Below are positions 12,007 to 17,003 of a stretch of DNA of 17,003 bases, piece by piece. The notes beneath the pieces are model-generated. The model did no database searches, was not told where the DNA came from, and saw nothing but the letters and a program-made list of their open reading frames with translations. Position numbers and translations under genes: made by a program. Location: positions 1 through 17,003 of the forward strand of contig JAUWAR010000013.1 in the NCBI GenBank assembly GCA_030601965.1. Reading direction: 5' to 3'. Source of the DNA: a bacterium (GTDB lineage: Bacteria > Hydrothermota > UBA3073 > JACQXS01 > JAUWAR01). Every line of letters starts with the position of its first letter. Position 1 is the stretch's first letter.

Positions 12007-12534
12007 TTAGCATTTGGATTTTGGGCTTGAATTGATATTTGGATTTTGGAATTTGACATTATTCCTTATGTGTTCTATCAGACCGCCATCCTTTAAGATT
12101 TCTAATATATTATCTGGGAGAGGAGGAAATGCAAATGTTCCCTTTTTAGAGATAATAGTGCCTTTTTGAAAGTCTATGGTTATTTCCTCTCCATTTTCTA
12201 TTTTATTTACAGCGTCCCTGCATTCTATCACATAGAGTCCTTGATTGATGCAATTTCTAAAGAATATTCTTGCAAATGATTTTGCGAGTATTGCACTTAT
12301 TCCAGCATATTTGAGACAGGTCACTGCTTGTTCCCTTGACGAGCCACACCCGAAATTTTCACCTGCAACAATTATATCACCTTTTTTTACCTGTTTGGCA
12401 AAGTTTTTGTCAAGGTTTTCAAGTGCATATCTTGCGATTTGTGTCGGGTCAGTTATTGTATAGGTATATTTACCAGGGAAGATAACATCGGTATTGATGT
12501 TATCGCCATACTTCCAAACTCTACCGTTAATCAT
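12007..12534 (-). CDS. leuD: 3-isopropylmalate dehydratase small subunit
   Basis: Partner of LeuC in isomerising 2-isopropylmalate to 3-isopropylmalate in leucine synthesis; it could instead serve a homoaconitase-type or dimethylmalate dehydratase reaction. The 175-aa protein is of the short archaeal/bacterial type: GDNINTDVIFPGKYTY (10-25), GENFGCGSSREQA (58-70, the swivel-domain substrate loop), AKSFARIFFRNCINQGL (84-100). The natural end is near GGLIEHIRN (150-158); residues 159-175 are encoded by a degenerate heptamer tract. The start ATG 12534 has no obvious Shine-Dalgarno, and a repeat separates it from leuC 34 bp upstream. Confidence 0.93.
   Translation of the reverse strand: MINGRVWKYGDNINTDVIFPGKYTYTITDPTQIARYALENLDKNFAKQVKKGDIIVAGENFGCGSSREQAVTCLKYAGISAILAKSFARIFFRNCINQGLYVIECRDAVNKIENGEEITIDFQKGTIISKKGTFAFPPLPDNILEILKDGGLIEHIRNNVKFQNPNINSSPKSKC
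12012..12060. repeat. Degenerate heptamer tract forming the leuD C-terminus
   Basis: About seven 7-bp units related to TTTGGAT (ATTTGGA, TTTTGGG, CTTGAAT, TGATATT, TGGATTT, TGGAATT, TGACATT). On the minus strand they encode leuD residues 159-175 (NVKFQNPNINSSPKSKC), a polar tail not expected in LeuD. Confidence 0.75.
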
Positions 12535-12546
12535 ATATTTTTCAAT

Positions 12547-12580
12547 TTGACGAGATTCTTCACTTCGTTCAGAATGACAA
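12547..12580. repeat. Dispersed inverted repeat spanning the leuC stop
   Basis: Contains GACGAGATTCTTCAC, TTCG, and TTCAGAATGAC on the plus strand, with ATTCT (12555-12559) pairing AGAAT (12571-12575). On the minus strand its GTCATTCTGA supplies the last two leuC residues and the TGA stop (12571-12569). It resembles a GTCATTCTGA-type repeat that I recall as widespread in many bacterial genomes. Confidence 0.65.
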
Positions 12581-13864
12581 CTCTCTCGGGTCTATTATTT
12601 CTCCTTTTATAGCTGAGGCGGCTACGGTTGATGGTGATGCAAGATAAATCTCGGCATCTTCGCAACCCATCCTGCCTTTAAAATTTCTGTTTGCTGTTGA
12701 TATACAGACTTCGCCAGGGGCTAATATACCCTGGTGTGCACCAAGACAGGGACCACAACCCGGGTTCATAATTACTGCACCACTGTTTATAAGTTTTTCT
12801 AATATGCCAAGTTTAAGTGCATCTTTATACACCTCTATAGAAGCAGGAAAAATTAAAAGCCTTATATCTTTTGCAATTTTTTTGCCTGCAAGTATATTTG
12901 CGGCAATTTCTAAATCCTCTATCCTGCCATTTGTGCAGGTGCCAATAAGTGCCTGATGGAACTTCGTTCCTTGCACTTCTTTTACAGGTCTGACATTGTC
13001 AACAGTATGTGGACAGGCGATTTGTGGTTCTAAATTGTCTATGTTGTATTCAAGTATCTTCTCATATTCTGCATCAGGGTCAGAAGTCGGAGGACAGAGT
13101 TCAGAAGTCAGAATGTTATGATTAGCAAGCCAATCTTTTGTTTTATCGTCAGGTTCGCAATAGGCAATCTTTGCACCCATTTCTGCCGACATATTGCAAA
13201 GGGTCATTCTGCCAGAGATGGACATATTGGCAATTGTTTCACCTGTGAACTCAACTGCCTTATATAATACCCCATCTGCACCTAAATCACCAATAATGTA
13301 TAAAATAATATCCTTTGGAGTAACAAATTCCTTTAATTTACCTGTAATTATTATCTTTATTGTTTGGGGACATTTAAGCCAGAGTTGGTCAGTTGCCCAG
13401 AGTGCAGCGGTTTCTGTCCTTCCAATACCAGCGGCAAATGCTCCAAATGCCCCATAAGTAGTAGTATGTGAATCACTGCCCAGAATAAGGGTTCCTGGTA
13501 GGGCATAACCTTTTTCTGGAAGCACCTGATGACAGACTCCAGTGTTTATATCGTAAAAGTTTTTAATATCCTGTTGTCTCACAAATTCTCTTATTATTTT
13601 ATGATTTTCTGCATATTTTTCTGTGGCTGGTGGGACACAATGGTCAAGGATAATTACAACTTTCTCTGGATTCATTACTCTGAAAATGCCAATTTTTTTG
13701 AATATGCCCGAAATGGCGGCTGAATTATCGTGGGACATAATGATGTCAGGTGAGACAGTAACAATTTCACCAGCATTCACAGGCAGGATGCCTGTGCTAC
13801 CAACTGATTTAAGAGCAAGTATCTTTTCAGCAAAAGTTTTCCCCATTTTTTGGTCTATAGCCAT
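12569..13864 (-). CDS. leuC: 3-isopropylmalate dehydratase large subunit (LeuC/HacA type)
   Basis: The [4Fe-4S] aconitase-family subunit, 431 aa. Cluster cysteines are C310 (GTCTNGR), C370 and C373 (NPGCGPCLG). Other landmarks are DNSAAISGIF (46-55), DHCVPP (74-79), ILGSDSHTTTYGAFGAFAAGIG (127-148, in outline), and IYLASPSTVAASAI (406-419). Start: ATG 13864 gives MAIDQKMGKTF; homologues begin at the MGKT segment, so ATG 13846 is equally likely. Either overlaps fmt (by 38 or 20 bp). Repeats are translated twice: residues 22-29 (GSTGILPV, a palindrome) and 251-262 (a heptamer tract), both in surface segments before and after conserved blocks. The stop is also within a repeat. leuD follows. leuA and leuB are not in the window, and homoaconitase-type activity cannot be excluded. 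Confidence 0.93.
   Translation of the reverse strand: MAIDQKMGKTFAEKILALKSVGSTGILPVNAGEIVTVSPDIIMSHDNSAAISGIFKKIGIFRVMNPEKVVIILDHCVPPATEKYAENHKIIREFVRQQDIKNFYDINTGVCHQVLPEKGYALPGTLILGSDSHTTTYGAFGAFAAGIGRTETAALWATDQLWLKCPQTIKIIITGKLKEFVTPKDIILYIIGDLGADGVLYKAVEFTGETIANMSISGRMTLCNMSAEMGAKIAYCEPDDKTKDWLANHNILTSELCPPTSDPDAEYEKILEYNIDNLEPQIACPHTVDNVRPVKEVQGTKFHQALIGTCTNGRIEDLEIAANILAGKKIAKDIRLLIFPASIEVYKDALKLGILEKLINSGAVIMNPGCGPCLGAHQGILAPGEVCISTANRNFKGRMGCEDAEIYLASPSTVAASAIKGEIIDPRELSF
13080..13114. repeat. Heptamer repeat translated inside leuC
   Basis: Five units in phase: TCAGAAG, TCGGAGG, ACAGAGT, TCAGAAG, TCAGAAT. Encodes ILTSELCPPTSD (residues 251-262), lying immediately before DPDAEYEKI, which is a normal family segment. 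Confidence 0.85.
13778..13801. repeat. Palindrome translated inside leuC
   Basis: Stem CACAGGCA, loop GGA, stem TGCCTGTG (13778-13796), then CTACC. On the minus strand it has a GGTAG edge plus hairpin, the same layout as the htrA elements. It encodes GSTGILPV (22-29) between the N-terminal helix and EIVTVSPD; homologues have a short linker there. Confidence 0.85.
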
Positions 13865-14753
13865 TTATGAAATCTTTACCAGATATTAGTTTTTTACCCT
13901 CTGGTCGTAATTCTTGAATAATTACTGAACCTCTGCCACAGGAGATAATGAGTTCTTTTTTATCTGGGATAATCTGTCCAAGACTGCTTGTTCTGTGGGA
14001 GAGGTCTCCTGACCTCGATTTCATCGGCATCGGGAAATGCCTCCCACAAGAAACAGCTCTTAAGAGTTCTATACGTCTATTTCTGAAGGTTGTATAAGCG
14101 GCAGGGGTGGGAGAGAGTCCTCTTATAAGATTCACAATTTCTTTAGACCCTTTATTCCAATTTATTTTTCTCATCTCTTTTGTGAGTTTTGGGGCATAAG
14201 AATATTCCTTACCTGTCTGAGGTTTTGGAGTGAATTGCTTTTTTAATAATCCATTTATAGTAGATAGGATGAGTTCTGCTCCGAGTTGTCCAAGTCTTGT
14301 TTCAAGTTCACCTTTTGTCTCATTTTCGTAGATATTAACCCTTTTTTCAAGAAGTATATTCCCTGCATCTATTTTTTCGTTCATAATAAAGGTTGTAACA
14401 CCTGTTTGTTTTTCACCATTTATGAGGACCCAGTTTATAGGAGCGGCGCCTCTATATTTTGGTAAAAGAGAGGGGTGAATACCGATTGCGTACTTTGGGA
14501 TGTCAAGAATACTTTTTTGCAGGATATGGCCGTAGGCAGATACGCAAATAACATCAGGTTTTGTCTGCTTAAGAGTTTCAAGAATATCATCTGGAGATTC
14601 AGATTGGTGAACCTTAATATTTAATTCTTGAGCCTTTTTTTTTACTGGAGAATCTGAAGTGGATGTTACAACAAAAGGTATCTCGTATTGTGAATGGAGT
14701 GCAGTAATACAAGGGCAGGCAAATCTTGATGTTCCAAAGAAGACTATTTTCAT
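13827..14753 (-). CDS. fmt: Methionyl-tRNA formyltransferase
   Basis: Formylates initiator Met-tRNA with 10-formyl-THF. The 308-aa protein has an N-terminal Rossmann-type formyltransferase domain (1-200) with VFFGTSRFA, VSAYGHIL, HPSLLPKYRGAAPINW (93-108) and KIDAGNIL with catalytic-type D129, plus a C-terminal OB-like tRNA-binding domain (about 205-300) ending in ELRPEGKKLISGKDFING. Odd points: the catalytic Asn of NVH (E. coli N106) is Gly91 here (IGIH), while H93 and D129 remain; and residues 236-254 in the C-terminal domain are translated from two palindromes. The start overlaps gyrB by 4 bp and the end overlaps leuC. The family assignment is firm; full activity is less certain. Confidence 0.93.
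   Translation of the reverse strand: MKIVFFGTSRFACPCITALHSQYEIPFVVTSTSDSPVKKKAQELNIKVHQSESPDDILETLKQTKPDVICVSAYGHILQKSILDIPKYAIGIHPSLLPKYRGAAPINWVLINGEKQTGVTTFIMNEKIDAGNILLEKRVNIYENETKGELETRLGQLGAELILSTINGLLKKQFTPKPQTGKEYSYAPKLTKEMRKINWNKGSKEIVNLIRGLSPTPAAYTTFRNRRIELLRAVSCGRHFPMPMKSRSGDLSHRTSSLGQIIPDKKELIISCGRGSVIIQELRPEGKKLISGKDFINGYRPKNGENFC
13994..14048. repeat. Two 26-bp palindromes in inverted orientation inside fmt
   Basis: Copy 1 (13994-14019; minus-strand sense runs outward) has stem GAGGTC, loop AGGA, stem GACCTC with edge TCCCACA. Copy 2 (14023-14048) has stem GGCAT, loop CGGGAA, stem ATGCC, with the same ATC and TCCCACA edges. They face each other across 3 bp, so TGTGGGA and TCCCACA bound the 55-bp block. 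Both are the same 26-bp element as at 3889 and 10260, with compensated stem changes. Encodes fmt residues 236-254. Confidence 0.88.
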
Positions 14754-16627
14754 ATATCCAAATTTTCTACATATTTTGCGTTTTGTTCAATGAATTGGCG
14801 ACGAGGTTCTACTTTGTCTCCCATAAGCATAGTAAAGGTTTTGTCTGCCTCTACTATATCTTCAAGTGTAACTAATTTTATTGTTCTTTTTTCTATATCC
14901 ATTGTGGTGTTATAGAGTTCATCAGGGTTCATCTCACCAAGCCCTTTGTATCTCTGAATCTCTATACCGTCTTTTTCCAATTTCTCTGTTAGTGTATTGA
15001 GTTCTTCATCAGAATATACATACATAACTTTTCTCTTCTGTTTAACCCTATAAAGAGGTGGTTGGGCAATATAGAGATGTGAATTCTCCACAATATCCTT
15101 TGCATATCTATAAAAGAAGGTAAGCAGCAAGGTTCTTATATGTGCACCATCAACATCTGCATCTGTCATTATTATTATCTTGTGATACCTCAAAGTACTT
15201 CTGATACCTAAAGCAGATATTATATTCTTTATCTCTTCATTTGAGAGTATTTTATCCTCTCGTGCTTTTTCTACATTCAGAATCTTGCCTCTAAGGGGAA
15301 GAATAGCCTGGAATTTTCTATCTCTACCCTGTTTTGCAGAACCACCAGCCGAGTCACCCTCAACAATGTAAATTTCTCTGTTTTCTGGATTTCTCTCTTC
15401 GCAATCTGCAAGTTTACCTGGCAAGGGAGAAGTTCCAAGAACTGCTTTTTGTCTTGTGAGTTCTCGTGCCTTTGCCGCTGCAACTCTTGAACTTGCCGCT
15501 ACCATTATCTTCTTTATGATTTTATCTGCAGTGGACGGGTTTTCTTCAAAATATTGGCCAAGTTTATTATATACAAGAGATTCTACCATCCCTCTGACTT
15601 CCGAGTTTCCTAATTTTGTTTTTGTCTGACCCTCAAACTGGGGCTCTCTTATTTTAACAGCAACGATAGAAGTAATACCTTCTCTGGCATCATCTCCAGT
15701 AAGGGAGATATCTTTTAGAAGTCCTGATTTCCTGCCATAGTCATTTACTGCTCTTGTGATACCTGCTTTGAAACCAGCAAGGTGTGTTCCACCTTCTTTG
15801 GTATTAATATTATTAGCAAAGGTAAAGATATTCTCGGTATAGAAATCTGTGTATTGTAATGCGATTTCACAAGCAGAATCCTCTTTTTGGGCGCAGAAAT
15901 ATATAGGCTTATGAATTGTGCCTTTATCTTTATCAAGAAATTCTATAAATTCTACAATACCCCCATTGTAGAGAAAGGTGCGGGTCTTTTCCGTCCTTTC
16001 ATCAAAAAGTTTAACGGTAAGACCTTTATTTAAGAAGGCAAGTTCTCGCAGTTTCTCAGTAATGATATCAAAACTATATTGTATCTCTGGGAATATTTCC
16101 GGGTCTGGAAGGAAAGTTACCTTTGTGCCTGTTTGAAGAGATTTGTCCTTGTTTATTATTTTGAGGTTTGAGACAACTTTACCCCGTTCATATCTTTGAT
16201 GATAAACGGTGTTATCTCTTGTAATTTCCACCTCAAGATATTCGGAGATAGCATTTACAACTGATACACCCACGCCATGGAGTCCTCCGGATATTTTATA
16301 GATTTTGTGGTCAAATTTACTTCCAGCGTGTAGCATAGTCATAATGACCTCTACCCCGGGTTTTTTCTGGTCTGGATGAATGTCCACCGGAATACCTCTT
16401 CCATTGTCGGTTACTGTAACAGTATTATCTTTTCCAATAATCACTTCTATCTTATCACAGTAGCCTTCCTGGGCTTCATCAACAGCATTATCAACTACCT
16501 CAAAGATAAGATGGTGCAGACCCCTTTTATCTGTATCTCCAATATACATAGAGGGTCTGCGTCGAACAGCCTCAAGGTCTTTAAGAACCTGTATGTTTGC
16601 GGCGTCATATCTGGTATTTTCATTCAT
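14750..16627 (-). CDS. gyrB: DNA gyrase subunit B
   Basis: ATPase subunit of DNA gyrase, which introduces negative supercoils. At 625 aa it is the short form, without the E. coli insert. GHKL ATPase: EVVDNAVDE (43-51), DNGRGIPV (74-81), GGLHGVGVSVVNA (114-126). Transducer QTKTKLGN with Lys336 (E. coli K337). TOPRIM: VEGDSAGGSAKQGRD (422-436, E423) and TDADVDGAHIR (488-498). Tail RYKGLGEMNP (570s) and a GyrB-type C-terminus ending NAKYVENLDI. ATG 16627 is preceded by no Shine-Dalgarno, but by a 43-bp inverted repeat ending 10 nt upstream. It overlaps fmt by 4 bp and follows a DciA-like gene, part of the classic dnaA-dnaN-recF-dciA-gyrB neighbourhood. Confidence 0.97.
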   Translation of the reverse strand: MNENTRYDAANIQVLKDLEAVRRRPSMYIGDTDKRGLHHLIFEVVDNAVDEAQEGYCDKIEVIIGKDNTVTVTDNGRGIPVDIHPDQKKPGVEVIMTMLHAGSKFDHKIYKISGGLHGVGVSVVNAISEYLEVEITRDNTVYHQRYERGKVVSNLKIINKDKSLQTGTKVTFLPDPEIFPEIQYSFDIITEKLRELAFLNKGLTVKLFDERTEKTRTFLYNGGIVEFIEFLDKDKGTIHKPIYFCAQKEDSACEIALQYTDFYTENIFTFANNINTKEGGTHLAGFKAGITRAVNDYGRKSGLLKDISLTGDDAREGITSIVAVKIREPQFEGQTKTKLGNSEVRGMVESLVYNKLGQYFEENPSTADKIIKKIMVAASSRVAAAKARELTRQKAVLGTSPLPGKLADCEERNPENREIYIVEGDSAGGSAKQGRDRKFQAILPLRGKILNVEKAREDKILSNEEIKNIISALGIRSTLRYHKIIIMTDADVDGAHIRTLLLTFFYRYAKDIVENSHLYIAQPPLYRVKQKRKVMYVYSDEELNTLTEKLEKDGIEIQRYKGLGEMNPDELYNTTMDIEKRTIKLVTLEDIVEADKTFTMLMGDKVEPRRQFIEQNAKYVENLDI

Positions 16628-16637
16628 GATAGTAGTC

Positions 16638-16680
16638 TGTCATTGCGAGTCCGTCAGCTAACGGATTTCTCGCAATGACA
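16638..16680. repeat. 43-bp inverted repeat upstream of gyrB
   Basis: Outer arms TGTCATTGCGAG (16638-16649) and CTCGCAATGACA (16669-16680) are perfect 12-bp complements. An inner TCCGT/ACGGA hairpin around AGCT (16650-16665) shares its core with the purF-leader palindrome. It lies 10 nt before the gyrB ATG and accounts for half of the 94-bp dciA-gyrB spacer. The outer arm is also the edge of the element in lpxC. Confidence 0.88.
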
Positions 16681-16721
16681 CCTTGACTAATTACGTTTTT
16701 GCAAAAATCTTGTTTTTAAAA

Positions 16722-17003
16722 TTATTTCAGTCTAAAACTTATATCTTTTATAATGGTTTTACCTATACTGGTATTGAATTTTTCAATAATTTTATTTTTG
16801 AGGAAAGAGAGTTCATTTATCCATACTGAATCGTCCACTTCAATTATGGCTCTACCCTTTTTTATTAACACAGGATTTGTATGTCTTGAAATCTGTTCCC
16901 CTACTATTCTATGCCATTGAGACAGAGCATTATACTCCTCCATTCCCCTCGCAAGTCCTTTCTTTTTTAATACAAGAGACAAGACACGGCTTATGTGAAC
17001 AGG
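16722..17003 (-). CDS. dciA: DciA-like protein, DUF721 (start outside window)
   Basis: DUF721/DciA proteins help load the replicative helicase DnaB in bacteria lacking DnaC/DnaI loaders. The visible 93 residues run from PVHISRVLSLVLKKKGL to the end. They show the family pattern: a short N-terminal helix, SQWHRIVGEQISRHTNPV (the W..IVG..I..H..P signature), GRAIIEVDDSVWINELSFLK (V.V....W..EL) and GKTIIKDISFRLK. The frame stays open to the window edge and homologues have an N-terminal segment resembling the upstream codons, so TTG 16982 is not the real start. It lies 94 bp before gyrB on the same strand. Assignment is from the pattern and location. Confidence 0.85.
   Translation of the reverse strand, partial: PVHISRVLSLVLKKKGLARGMEEYNALSQWHRIVGEQISRHTNPVLIKKGRAIIEVDDSVWINELSFLKNKIIEKFNTSIGKTIIKDISFRLK

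Overview
The window looks like chromosome from an AT-rich, Gram-negative bacterium. The diderm, LPS-type envelope is inferred from lpxC, lpxD, an OmpH/Skp-like chaperone and a Do-type HtrA with a signal peptide. No rRNA, tRNA, phage, IS or CRISPR was seen. I cannot place the organism reliably. The PurF variant, the short sigma factor and the very high load of small dispersed palindromes and 7-bp tandem repeats would fit an uncultivated, repeat-rich lineage better than a model phylum.

Layout. 1-1875 (+): the end of map (methionine aminopeptidase) and a murJ lipid II flippase that is short at its C-terminus. 1850-7721 (-): read in transcription order, a COG2426-type small membrane protein, then an NSS-family sodium:amino-acid symporter with a strong promoter, its tiny MetS-like partner (34 aa), HtrA, a sigma-70 factor, a membrane-anchored LytM-like protein and ndk. 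Most of these genes touch or overlap by 4 bp. 7722-8027: a divergent regulatory region full of palindromes. 8028-9440 (+): an atypical PurF without the catalytic Cys. 9420-17003 (-): one long co-directional run, dciA (partial), gyrB, fmt, leuC, leuD, ompH-like, lpxD, lpxC, with most junctions overlapping or nearly so.

Functionally the window mixes housekeeping genes (gyrB, fmt, map, ndk), leucine-type isomerisation (leuCD), lipid A synthesis (lpxC, lpxD), envelope quality control (htrA, ompH, LytM-like) and peptidoglycan precursor export (murJ).

The striking signal is the repeats. Small palindromes of about 24-26 bp, typically with a TGTGG/TGTAG/GTAGG edge, sit within genes (htrA three times, leuC, fmt, lpxC), at gene ends (lpxD C-terminus, leuC stop) and just upstream of start codons (sigma factor, lpxC, COG2426 gene, symporter, gyrB, purF). 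Aligned copies differ mostly by paired changes on both arms of the stem, so hairpin structure seems to be conserved rather than sequence. Independently, heptamer tandem repeats lie between genes and are also translated within murJ, leuC, the leuD C-terminus and the signal peptide of the OmpH-like protein. Together these resemble the idea of protein-coding palindromic elements (known from Rickettsia) and cyanobacterial short tandem repeats, here in essential genes of a different bacterium.
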